NCBI GenBank assembly: GCA_030704615.1
Contig: CM060732.1
Coordinates: 1,984,001-2,048,000 of the forward strand
Source: Takakia lepidozioides
Lineage: Eukaryota > Streptophyta > Takakiopsida > Takakiales > Takakiaceae
DNA length: 64,000 nt
Direction of reading: 5' to 3'
A model generated the notes under the pieces. The model was not told the DNA's origin, searched no databases, and saw only the letters and a program-made list of their open reading frames with translations. Below, one piece after another: positions 46,301 through 55,795 of this stretch (its first letter is position 1; every line of letters begins with the position of its first letter). The position numbers and the translations under genes are program-made.

Positions 46301-49300
46301 AGCGTGAATACGAAGGACCTCTTTGTGGGTTGTGTTTACATGCCCACAGAGGGGACCCTTAGTGCTGACGCAAACAAAGCCTTCGAAGACGTAAAGCTGG
46401 ACTGTGTTAAGTTCCTTGCCAAAGGTCAGGTGGTTTTATTGGGTGACTTCAATGCCCGGGTGGGCAAAGGTCTCCATCAAGATGATACCATTGGGCCTTT
46501 TGTTGAGGACGAGCTGAATTCTAGTGGCAGACGGTTAGTTAACTGTCTGGAAGAGCTTCAGCTTTTGACCTTGAATAATAGGACAAGAGGAGACCAAGTG
46601 CAGTGGACTCGTGAGAAAGCCCAAACTGGGGAACGTTCCATTGTGGATTATATCATAATGGACAAAAATTTGTTTCCCGAGAGTGCCAGTGTGTTGATCG
46701 ACAGAACTGATATTGGTACCTCTGACCACTTCCTGGTTTGGACTGAGATCAAAAGGTGTTTTCCCAACACCAAGAGATCTGTGAAACATTCGATTCGGAA
46801 GTGGCGCATAGAAAAATTCCATAATGAAGAGAGTCAAGGCTGAGTATGTCCAGGCCTTGCAAGATGCTCTCCCTCATTTTGTCCACTCGCTCCAAGACCT
46901 TCAGTCTCGCTCTGACAACGCAAGAAATGAAGTCGAAAGAGCAGTGGTTCTTGGGAGAGTTTCGTCTCCTCTGTGGCTGACAAGATCATTGGGAGGAAAC
47001 GAATTGTCTGCGGTAGAGCTGTTAATTGGTGGACCAATGAGATTAAACTCAAGATAGCTGAGAGACGAGTCATTACCAACAAAGAATTGTGGGGTAGGTA
47101 ATACCAGGTCCGCAAAGATATCAATCAGCTTGTAAGGTCTCAGAAGAAATTACACTGGGACAAGCTATACAGTGAAATAAACTCAAACCACAATGGTGGT
47201 AATGACAAGAGATTCTGGTTGGCCCTTCAACGTTGTACAAGCCGAAAAACTGTCAGCAAGTACAAGCGCTGAAGACTACTAAGGGTGCAGTGGTGACTTC
47301 AACGGTTGTCATTGTCAAAACCTTTGAAACGCACTACAGTATCCTTGGCAGAACTTCTAGGTCTAACAGTGAGGGGTCCTCTGAAGAATGGAAGGACACA
47401 GTTGGAAAAACTGTTCCTATGATCAAAACAGCCCTGATGAAATGGAGTACATTTCAAAGGCTTACAACGCTCCCATTAGTTCTTCTGAGATTGTGGAAGC
47501 AATTGAGCATTAAAACGGATATAAAGCTGGTGGACCTGATGGCATAGTCTTCGAGCTTATCAAGCACGGGGACGATCCCATGATAGAGGCCCTAGTTCTC
47601 CTCTTTAACCTTATTTGGAAGACTGAAATGATTTCCTTTCGCTGGCGACAGGGGGTCATTACAAGAAGGGTGACAGAGAAGAACCGGGGAACTACCGTGG
47701 CATCACACTCCTCAATGCTGTTGGCAAGATATTTTGCAGAGTTATAAGTACTCATCTCGAGGTTGATCTGGAATCTAGAGGTTGTTTCCACGAAGGCCAA
47801 ACTGGCTTTCGGCGAAACAGGGGCTGTGTGGATCATATCTTCACTCTAAGCCAGATTATCCAGGGAAGGAAAAAAGAAAGGAACCCACTTATGTGTTTTT
47901 CCTGGATGTCAAAAAGGCTTATGACACAGTGTGGAGAGATGGTCTATGGCTCCGCCTCTGGTCATGTGGGATCAAGGGAAAGATGTGGAGAGTTGTCCTT
48001 AACTTGTATGCTCACACCAAAAGTTGTGTCACTGTTAATGGACAGAAGTCTAACTTCTTTGACATAGACCAAGGTGTAGTTCAAGGATGTACCCTGTCCC
48101 CTCTGCTCTTCAATGTTTTCATCAATTCAACTCCTCGAGGATGTGGAAAGTGAGGGATTTGGGTTAAGGGTGGGTGATGCCACCATACCAGCCCTTATGT
48201 TTGCGGATGACTTCGCAGGCATAGGGGAGACTCCTTCCAACCTCCAGGAATTGATTGATTGCGCGAAGAGATACTTTGAGCTTTGGGGGCTAGAGGCTAA
48301 CGTCAGTAAATGTGCAGTGGTGGCATTCAACGACAGAGGAGAGGGAGGAAGTGATCCCAAGTGGCAGTGGGGTAGCCAAGAGATTCCGGTCCTCCCTTCC
48401 TACAGATACCTCGGCGTTGAGTTTTCCTCCAACTGTAACTGGGATGCACATATTCAGAATGTTGTTCAAACTGGCAAGGGCAAAGCTGGGTCTCACTAAA
48501 TTTTTCCACTGCAGAGGGATCAGCTCTGGTCAAGAAAACCATGCTTTGTCGCATTATTAGACCTGCCTTGGAGTACGCATCTGCAATATGGGTTGATAAC
48601 TCCAACCAGGCTAAGTCTCTAGAATCCATTCAAGTGGGGGTGCTTAAGGAGTGCATGTCAGCATGCTCCAAAACAGCCAATGTGGCTGTTCGGGGTGAGT
48701 TTGGCATCCCTTCCTTAAGCTCCCGACGAGATGAATTCAAGGTCAGATGGTGGGGTTCTAAGTCTTGGCAGAATAGAGTAGAAGAGATTCTCAAGGATCT
48801 GGATCCGCAAGTCTTGACCTTGCTGGATAAATCTGACTTAGAGGCTGTAGTGTGCAAAGCCATGTCTGTTGCCAGGAAATTGTCTGATGAAAATGAAGTT
48901 AGGCAGAAAACTTCCCTGAACTTGTTTCCAGTCTGTGACATGGGGGAGGACATCATGGATGACCTCAAGGGTCTACCCACTCTCGGCACCAGACTGAAAT
49001 TAAACTCAGGGCAGGAAGCCTACCTTTGAACAGCAAACAGAAGCAGGAGGAAAGGGAGAGTGCAATTGCCCGTTGTGTGGGCAACCCGAAGACAATATTC
49101 ATTTCCTGATTCACTGTCCGGGGTTCTCTCACCAGAGAGACGCTCTCCCCCAGAAGGGCCTGGGCTTCTGGCTCAGCCTCGAGACTTTCAAAGTTGGTAA
49201 ACAGAGATACAGGCACCCACAACTATAAGACAAACTCCAGATTACGACGAAGCAATACCCGTAATACAAGTACGTAATGGACGGAAGATGGTAACGAATG

Positions 49301-52101
49301 TACTCATCGATGGAGGATCCGGAGTGAATATCATGACAGAAAAGATGAAGAAGTCATTAGGATTGGGGCACATGGAACCTGCTCCATTCACGATACGAAT
49401 GGCTGATCAACAAAAAGTACAACCATTGGGGATCATCAGACGACTTGCAATGGAAGTAGCAGGACTGGTATACGAAATATCAGTAACCATTCTCAGAATG
49501 GAGGATGTGGCAGAGGGATATTCACTACTACTTGGTCAACCATGGTTAACACAAGCCCAATCACACCACGATTGGGGAAGTCAGACTCTCACAATCAAAA
49601 AGAGAGTAGAACAAGTCACCATCACGACGGGGAATACTGTGAATATAGTGGGGCCAGTAGCAGGGAGTGCTCAGGGGCCACCACTTGGTGGAAGCTCCAC
49701 ACGAGTACTTATAACTCTGCAGAATGTCTTGCCAACAGCATTGAGGAGCGTGATGCCACGGTAGTTCCCCGGTTCTTCTCTGTCACCCTTCTTGTATAGA
49801 TTGACAATGACCCCCTGTCGCCAGCGAAAGGGGATCATTTCAGTTTTCCAGATAAGGTTAAAGAGGAGAACTAGGGCCTCTATCATGGGATCGCCACCGT
49901 GCTTGATAAGCTCGTTGACAATACCATCAGGTCCACCAGCTTTATATCCATTTAAATGTTCAATTGCTTCCACAATCTCAGAAGAACTAATGGGAGCGTT
50001 ATAAGCCATTGAAATATACTCCAGTTCATCAAGGCTGTTTTGAATCATAGGAACAGTTTTTCCAACTGTGTCCCTCCATTCAGCAGAAGACCCCTCACTG
50101 TTAGACCTAGAAGTTCTGCCAAGGATACTGTAGTGAGTTTCAAAGGTTTTGACAATGTCAACCGATGAAGTCACCACTGCACCCTTAGTAGTCTTCAGCG
50201 CTTGTACTTGCTGACCATTTTTCAGCTTGTACAAACGTTGAAGGGCCAACCAGAATTTCTTGTCATTACCACCATGGTGGTTTGAGTTTATTTCACTGTA
50301 TAACTTGTCCCAGTATAATTTCTTCTGAGACCTAACAAGCTGATTGATATCTTTACGGAGCTGGTAGTACCTCGCCCACAATTCTCTGTTGGTTTTCAAA
50401 TTACAGCACTCTTTATAGAGGGCTCGTCTCTCAGCTATCTTGAGTTTGATCTCATTGGTCCACCAATTAACAGCTCTACCGCAGACAATTAGTTTCCTCC
50501 CAATGATCTTGTCAGCCACGGAGGAAACGAAACTCTCCCCAAGAGTCCACTGCTCTTTCGACTTCCTTTCTTGCGTTGTCAGAGCGAGACTGAAGTTCTT
50601 GGAGTGATTGGACAAAATGAGGGAGAGCCTCTTGCAAGGCCTGGACGTACTCAGCCTTGACCTCCTCATTATGGAATTTTTCTATGCGCCACTTCCGAAT
50701 CGAACGTTTCACAGATCTCTTGGTGTTGGGAAAACACCTTTTGATCTCAGTCCAAACCAGGAAGTGGTCAGAGGTACCAATATCAGTTCTGTCGATCAAC
50801 ACATTGGCACACTGGGGAAACAAATTTTTGTCCATTATGATATAGTCCACAATGGAACGTTCCCCAGTTTGGGATTTCTCACGAGTCCACTGCACTTGGT
50901 CACCTCTTGTCCTGTTATTCAAGGTCAAAAGCTGAAGCTCTTCCAGACAGTTAATTAGCCGTCTGCCATTAGAATTCAGCTCGTCCTCACCAAAAGGCCC
51001 AATGATATCGTCCTGATGGAGCCCTTTGCCCACCCGGGCATTGAAGTCACCCAATAGCACTACCTGACCTTTGGCAAGGAACAAAGCACAGTCCAGCTTT
51101 ACATCTTCGAAGGCTTTGTCTGCGTCAGCACTAAGGGTCCCCTCTGTGGGCATGTAAACACAACCCACAAAGAGGTCCTTCGTACTCATGCCGCCCTTCA
51201 GATTCAGTTTTAGCCAGATACTATGCTCGTACCTCAAACCCTTGTTGATAATTTCACAATTGTCAAACAAGAAATCACGGACAAAGAATCCAACCCCTTT
51301 TTGACCGCGTTTGGCAGAGGCTGCCTTGAGAGTACACATCTTACCTGCCCATTTAATACCATTGACATCTCCAACCAGTTTATTGCCCAGCACAGATATG
51401 AATATCATTAGTCCGAAGAACTTGTCCCACTTCGAGTTGTTTCCTTTGGTTAGTAAGCCCTGAGAAGGTGAAAGTGGCCAGCCGCAAGCCAGCCCTTTGC
51501 ATGTGAATTGTTTGTCATCTAGGTAGCTTGTGATTGCTCCTGGACGGCCAACCGTTCTGCAAAGGGGGGACAGTTACCCCATGTGTAGATTTTGCTCGTC
51601 TTGTGTAAACTTTGAGAATTGATAAACCATTCAGGGTACCAAATCCTTCAGTTACACGACGCACAGGCTCCGCACACTTAGGGGCATATTGTCCGTCAGA
51701 CTGCTTGGGGACAATTACCCCGTGAGAGAGAGAGAGAGAGAGAGATTGTACTCATAAGACGTTGTTTGCCGTAGCCTTGTGGCCATTGACCCCGCGCCCA
51801 GTTTGAGCGGGAACAAAAGGGACAGAACCTACCTCTGTCAGGGGCTGACGTTGGTAGTAAGACTTACCTCCATATAAAGAATTAATCCGGGTTTTCCAGA
51901 TATCCTCTAGAAATCCCTTCACACAAGCATCAATCTGCTGTGTGTGATTTGCCCAAAAACTAGGCCTCAGGAGGGCCTGGGCTTTTGGCTCAGCCTCGAG
52001 ACTTTCAAAGTTGGTAAACAGGGGTACAGGCACAATTCCCTTGATAGATTTGAAGAGAGCGTCTCTTTGGTGAGAGAACCCCGGACAGTGTATCAGAAAA
52101 T

Positions 52102-52158
<57 letters not shown>

Positions 52159-55100
52159 AGAACTTTTATGTTCCGGACTGTTGTTAGTTGACGAGGGATG
52201 CCACCAGTCAACTGGTTATTGTTGAGGCGTCTATCACACAGAGAAACATCCCACAACTGAAAAGTCAGTCCAATGCGCCGTCCATCAAGGGTTGAGCTAC
52301 TAGACAGTAAGGATGTTCAAGTGATGCACATGTAGGCTGCTCAAAAGCCTGATGGAAGATGGAAACCCCTGCAGTGTCGTGTCCCCTCACTTCTCACCAA
52401 GACTGTCAGTTTCAGCAGTCTACTCAGATGCACATAGCATAGGCAGAAAGAAACCTCAACAAATTTGATTTCAAAAAGGTGGAAAGGGAAAGAAGGAGGT
52501 TATTCATATCCACAGAATGTACGACATTGTTTGCTGTGGCCTTGTGGCCATAGACCCTAGGCCCAGCTTGGGCGGAACAAGCAACAACTAGGCCCCAAAA
52601 GAGCCTGGGTTTTTGGCTCAGCCTCGAGACTTTCAAAGTTGGTAAACGGAGGTACAGGCACAATTCCCTTGATAGATTTGAGGAGAGCGTCTCTCTGGTG
52701 AGAGAACCCCGGACAATGAATCAGGAAACGAATGTTGTCTTCAGGTTGCCCTCACAATGGGCAGGCCCCAAAAGGGCCTGGGCTTTTGGCTCAGCCTCGA
52801 GACTTTCAAAGTTGGTAAACAGAGGTACAGGCACAATTCCCTTGATAGATTTGAGGAGAGCGTCTCTCTGGTGAGAGAACCCCGGACAGTGAATCAGAAA
52901 ATGAATATTGTCTTCAGGTTGCCCACACACCGGGCAATTGCACTCTCCCTTTCCTCTCTGCTTCTGTTTGCTGTTCAAAGGTAGGCTTCCCGCCCTGAGT
53001 TTAAATTTCAGTCTAGTGCCGAAAGTGGGTAGACCCTTGAGGTCATCCATGATGTCCTCCCCCATGTCACAGACTGGAAACAAGTTCAGGGAAGTTTTCT
53101 GCCTAACTTCATTTAGAGAGAGAGAGAGAGAGAGGAGAAGAAGAGGAAGAACAAAGTGGAGTCATTACATCCCTACAGGACCTGGTAGGTCCAAACACAA
53201 AGAGGTGGGGAGGGAGGGGGGAAGGGCAGACTTACAAGAACGAAAGGGAAGAAAGGCTCCCAAGAGAGGTGGGAATAGAGCCAGTGAAGTTGTTGTGGTA
53301 CAGGTCCAGGCTCACCAATGACTTCAAATCATTTTCATACAACACAAGAAACCTAATAACATGTCAGAAAGCGATGTAGCATCATCCCCCAACTTACGTC
53401 ACACACTTAATGTAGGTGTGTGTCCTACTTACATTCCCTCCCTGATCACCCCCTAGCTATGAAAGAACACTCACTGTCAAGGCAGGACTTTAACCCTGTC
53501 CCATTACGAACACACATAACTCACACAAACCGTACACCATTGCAGAGAGAGTTTCATGTGGTACATTTCCTGTCTTGAAAGCTTACCTTCAATTTCCCCA
53601 GCTCAGCTGGTATGTGCCCACTAATGCTGTTCTTGTACAGTTCCCTGCCCATTTCAATCCCCCCGTGATCCATTCATAAATTGATTATGCAATGGGAATG
53701 TCACACCTCTCACAACCACACTTTGATCAAGCCTTGTAAAGTTTAGAGAGTAAACAAAGTTAACACAGAAAGCTGAAAGAGTCAGCCTTCGAGTACGTAC
53801 AGATACTGCAGATTCTGGAGATTCCCAAGTTCAGGCACCAATGAGCCTGCCAACCGTGCATTCCCAAGATCCCTGCAATTGCCAATAGGATGCCCCTTTA
53901 GTAAGGAGTCAGAGAGGAATATAATCCCACTGACCTTGGGATGATAGGATTTAACTCATGATGACACACAACTCTTTAAAGAGGGGCAGGCTCTCCTTAT
54001 ATAGCTTGCCATTGCTTTGTATGCCTAGCAATGCAGCAGGTTTAGAAAGGAGCTGTGAAGATGAGAGAGAATGTACTCATAAGATGTTGTTTGCAGTAGC
54101 CTTGTGGCCATAGACCCCACACCCAGTTTGGGCGGAACAGCACATGAGGAGAGAGAGAGAGAGGAGGGACAGAGGCAGAGAGCGTACACACGAATGACCC
54201 GGTTATTGTTGTCGCAGGTGACATGGAACCAAGTGCATGGGTTGACCAGTGTCGGGTCCCAGCTCTGGAGCACATTTGATGGATCCTTCAAGCTCCGCCG
54301 CAGGGCGTACAATGCATCACCTGTGATACGCTTCCAATGAGAAGAACAGACAACATGAATGCCCTCCATGCTGATTTTTTAGATCAACTGGATTCACAAA
54401 GGCCGTTTTGCAAAGAGCTTACATATTCCCTCTTTCTCTCCCCACACCAATAGCATTGGTTAGAAGGGACTTCCGATTTCCTAATTCACCCTCCATCTTT
54501 TAACTCTCCCTCTTTCTCTCTCTCTACAGTTGTTCCGCCCAAACTGGAAGCGGGGTCTATGGCCAAAAGGCTTCGGCATACAACGTCTCATAAATACATT
54601 CTCTCTCTACAGTGTTTTCTCACTTGACTTCCAGGGAATTCACAGCTACATGTGTCACATCTTTACCACGTAGAAGGCTGCAGTGGCAGTGGTAGAATAA
54701 TGTCAATGCCAGCCCTTAAATCGACCCCCAATTCCCTTCATCAAATTGTTATCGGTAGTGCAAAAGCGCTGTGGCAATTTTGGGGCGAGTTTAACCCTGG
54801 AAACCAGATGAACAGCTTCCAGAGGGGTTTGTACCCAGGGGATATGTGACTTCACGAGCTATAGAGATTTAATTAACGATGCATGATGATCAAGGTCAGT
54901 GCATTCACGAACGGTCAATGCGAACACTAGTCTCTCGTGCAGGGGACAGAGAGACAGCCTATAAATTAAAAAGAGAGAGAGCGAGAGAGACACGATGCAA
55001 TCCATCAAATCTTTCGAGACTACCATAGAAAGAATGCAATTTTGTGCAATAGTGCGGCCATGCTGTTTCTTACAGCATCAAATGAGAAGGAACCACTGTC

Positions 55101-55294
55101 CAAACCCACAGTTTTAGCTCAAAAACCCACATGACAAAACAGAACCTTTAGCAGAGACACAGCTGGAAGGGAAAGAGGTACCCACCCTCCGAGTTAGCAA
55201 GAGAACCAGGCAGAAGCGCCCATATCGCCACCACCACTGCTGCAAAGGCCTGTTGTCCTCTAAACCTGATGGCGGGAGAGAGAGACCCCCCCAT
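39810..55294 (-). CDS. SERK: SERK-type leucine-rich repeat receptor kinase, 5' half (7 exons, ectodomain)
   Basis: Exons read leftwards: 55294-55186 (signal peptide, '[18 protein letters not shown]'), 54320-54188 (LRR N-cap '[18 protein letters not shown]', '[17 protein letters not shown]'), 53872-53801 (LRR1 '[14 protein letters not shown]'), 53644-53587 (LRR2 '[16 protein letters not shown]'), 53321-53236 (LRR3 '[15 protein letters not shown]'), 52230-52159 (LRR4 '[14 protein letters not shown]'), 39881-39810 (LRR5 '[17 protein letters not shown]'). Phases agree at every junction and most LRR exons are the canonical 72 nt, as in SERK/BAK1 genes. SERKs are plasma-membrane co-receptors for brassinosteroid, peptide and immune receptors. 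Intron 6 is about 12.3 kb of nested LINEs. After exon 7 (donor 'gtgtgt') I find no proline-rich, transmembrane or kinase exon down to 28 kb. Either the gene is truncated or its next intron runs very far. The visible frame itself is intact. Confidence 0.88.
40320..40770 (-). mobile_element. LINE 3'-end fragments L2 (two tails)
   Basis: About 40330-40395 is a LINE tail ('accttgtggccatagacccc'), followed by a GA-rich bridge. 40415-40770 is a longer 3' fragment encoding '[19 protein letters not shown]' and the zinc-region end on the minus strand. They are more diverged than the other copies, suggesting an older subfamily. They lie in SERK intron 6. Confidence 0.75.
40756..41815 (-). pseudogene. 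Reverse transcriptase fragment of a second LINE family (L3)
   Basis: A 352-codon uninterrupted minus-strand frame starts inside the RT, with active site '[12 protein letters not shown]' at residues ~37-45. It continues '[16 protein letters not shown]', a 'YRYLGLVIH' thumb motif and a C-terminal '[13 protein letters not shown]' segment. It differs clearly from the FADD family at 37-39 kb. Both ends (about 40770 and 41815) join fragments of that other family, so it was captured by nested insertion or recombination. No endonuclease is visible. Confidence 0.82.
41816..42540 (-). mobile_element. LINE fragment L4 (RT thumb region)
   Basis: Frames on the minus strand encode '[15 protein letters not shown]', '[15 protein letters not shown]' and '[19 protein letters not shown]', matching the region just after FADD in L1/L9 with more divergence and frameshifts. 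Confidence 0.78.
42560..43010 (+). mobile_element. LINE fragment L5 (RT core)
   Basis: Plus-strand RT pieces: a diverged 'VDLE..VGFHEG' start, 'VKKAYDTVW' in another frame, then '[20 protein letters not shown]' and '[16 protein letters not shown]' ending at about 42966. It is frameshifted and truncated at both ends; L6 follows on the other strand. Confidence 0.75.
43011..43260 (-). mobile_element. LINE fragment L6 (RT N-terminal region)
   Basis: Minus strand matches the start of the RT and the spacer before it (the '[12 protein letters not shown]' segment and a diverged 'GITSVCKK'-type block). It is highly decayed. Confidence 0.6.
43316..43911 (-). mobile_element. LINE 3'-end copy L7 with GA microsatellite
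   Basis: A GA run at about 43316-43340 abuts the minus-strand LINE 3' end ('gtactgataagacg', complement of the usual 'cttatgagtac'). The copy extends through the C-terminal zinc region ('[19 protein letters not shown]', 130-codon frame 43851-43459) to 'KLSDE' at about 43900. 5' truncated. Confidence 0.82.
43912..44112 (-). mobile_element. LINE 3'-end copy L8
   Basis: Begins at a short 'agagagag' run and the LINE 3' end ('gtactcataagacg'), and continues to 'FLEDIWKT' and 'QQIDAC'-type codons. At 44113 it joins plus-strand copy L9 directly, giving a head-to-head junction. Confidence 0.8.
44113..45901 (+). mobile_element. LINE copy L9, 5'-truncated, long intact ORF2 C-terminal part
   Basis: From 44113 the frame continues without interruption to TGA at 45894 (about 590 codons from the junction). 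It starts '[20 protein letters not shown]' and includes '[12 protein letters not shown]', '[10 protein letters not shown]', '[10 protein letters not shown]'-type linker, '[19 protein letters not shown]' and the C-terminus '[12 protein letters not shown]'. The RT lacks its N-terminal third and the endonuclease. The 3' end 'gagtacaat' is followed by a 27-bp CT tract. The long open frame suggests a fairly recent insertion. Confidence 0.9.
45902..45930 (+). repeat. CT microsatellite between two LINE copies
   Basis: (CT)n with two interruptions. It lies exactly between the 3' end of L9 and the 5' end of L10. Confidence 0.9.
45931..49148 (+). mobile_element. LINE copy L10 with internal deletion and many frameshifts
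   Basis: The first 270 bp match the L1 5' region (34776-35045). It then jumps at about 46203 to the endonuclease ('[20 protein letters not shown]'), deleting about 1.2 kb that contains ORF1. The endonuclease frame 46223-46843 is intact ('[12 protein letters not shown]', '[12 protein letters not shown]'). RT pieces follow at 47233-48499 with frame changes (FADD at about 48207). The C-terminal part 48541-49140 includes the zinc motif in a shifted frame. It ends abruptly at 49148, where an inverted fragment begins. Confidence 0.86.
49149..49218 (-). mobile_element. Inverted LINE fragment at the end of L10
   Basis: Minus strand encodes '[20 protein letters not shown]', the segment that would normally follow the end of L10 in sense orientation. 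A local inversion or template switch created the join. The right end borders foreign LTR-retrotransposon sequence. Confidence 0.75.
49219..49735 (+). mobile_element. Gypsy-type aspartic protease fragment
   Basis: The open frame at 49288-49764 encodes '[19 protein letters not shown]' (retropepsin active site, here D-G-G), '[20 protein letters not shown]' and '[13 protein letters not shown]'. These are typical of plant Ty3/gypsy gag-protease regions and unrelated to the protease of element A. It is about 0.5 kb without LTRs, sandwiched between LINE copies, so it was moved there by recombination or transduction. Confidence 0.75.
49738..51722 (-). mobile_element. LINE copy L11: ORF1 end, endonuclease, RT N-terminal part
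   Basis: Frames 51408-50512 (endonuclease, '[12 protein letters not shown]', '[12 protein letters not shown]') and 50669-49671 (pre-RT helical region '[20 protein letters not shown]' and RT start '[14 protein letters not shown]') overlap, with a frame change at about 50570. The copy starts at about 51722 inside the ORF1 repeat ('ggggtaattgtcccc') next to a GA run, and stops at 49738 in the middle of the RT. It lacks the catalytic FADD. Confidence 0.86.
51743..52104 (-). mobile_element. LINE 3'-end copy L12 bounded on both sides by GA/CT microsatellite
   Basis: Minus-strand frame 52033-51752 encodes '[20 protein letters not shown]' to 'HKATANNVL'. The 3' end ('gtactcataagacg') abuts a GA run at 51725-51743. 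The 5' truncation point ('tcattttctgatac' complement) abuts a longer GA run at 52105-52153, which itself touches the donor of SERK exon 6. Confidence 0.88.
52105..52153 (+). repeat. GA microsatellite at the SERK exon 6 donor
   Basis: About 48 bp of (GA)n. On the SERK strand intron 6 begins GTAAGT followed immediately by this CT tract. Confidence 0.9.
52520..53111 (-). mobile_element. LINE 3'-end fragments L13/L14
   Basis: Three pieces on the minus strand: a tail at 52523-52582, a fragment 52585-52764 and a longer one 52765-53111. The last encodes '[19 protein letters not shown]', a zinc region '[19 protein letters not shown]' and '[11 protein letters not shown]'. The last two overlap in content, so they are separate insertions or a duplication. 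The 53111 edge meets a GA run (53112-53133). Confidence 0.8.
54060..54175 (-). mobile_element. LINE tail copy L15 in SERK intron 2
   Basis: About 80 bp of LINE 3' end ('gtactcataagatg', 'gtggccatagacccc'), with 'agatgagagagaatg' on the left and a GA run at about 54148-54165 on the right. It sits 15-30 bp from SERK exon 2. Confidence 0.8.
54515..54620 (+). mobile_element. LINE tail copy L16 in SERK intron 1
   Basis: Plus-strand LINE 3' end ('ttccgcccaaactgg...ggggtctatggcc', 'cgtctcataaatacat') bordered by 'tttctctctctctac' on the left and 'ttctctctctac' on the right. Confidence 0.8.
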
Positions 55295-55354
55295 ATCGCC
55301 ACCTACTCTGGAAAACGGAGAAAGCTGCAACTTGATCCCGGTGTGCCCGTGTAG

Positions 55355-55435
55355 AGAGAGAGAGAGAGGGAGGAGCGAGGGAACAAGCTCGTCGGTAAGT
55401 TGTCAGTTCGTAGGTTTTTTTGTTTTTTTTTTTTT
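55355..55435 (+). repeat. GA run and T run upstream of SERK
   Basis: (GA)n at about 55353-55368 and a poly-T tract at about 55417-55436. On the SERK strand these lie 60-140 bp upstream of the start codon, within the presumed 5' UTR or promoter. Confidence 0.7.
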
Positions 55436-55604
55436 TCTAAAGTTAGTTATTAGGGTCTTGGGTCTTCGTTCTTTCCTGAAGATGCAATTTCCCTTGGGTA
55501 CGAGGGAAGACAATCGATATATGAAGCCAGCGAGTTTGTTGGAACTTGGCTATGTCCCGCAAGGGATAGATAGGGAATTCCAAAAAGGCCTTGACGTGAA
55601 ATGC

Positions 55605-55795
55605 ATCGCAATTCACTTGATCAGTGCGCAATTCAATTGAATTGCAAGCGCAATTCAATTGAACTAACCCTAATTTGCAATTCAATTGAATTGTCGGCAC
55701 ACGATTCGATTGAATTGCGATTTGGCAATTCAATTGATTTGTCAACTCGTAATTCAATTGAATTGCTGACTACAATTCAATTGAATTGTAATCTA
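55605..55795. repeat. Cluster of a 16-bp palindrome, eight or more copies
   Basis: 'caattcaattgaattg' or close variants recur every 15-30 bp between about 55605 and 55790. Each copy is its own reverse complement. The cluster lies about 310-500 bp upstream of the SERK start codon. Each core holds CAATTG. It may be a repeat expansion or a homotypic transcription-factor site cluster. Confidence 0.85.
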
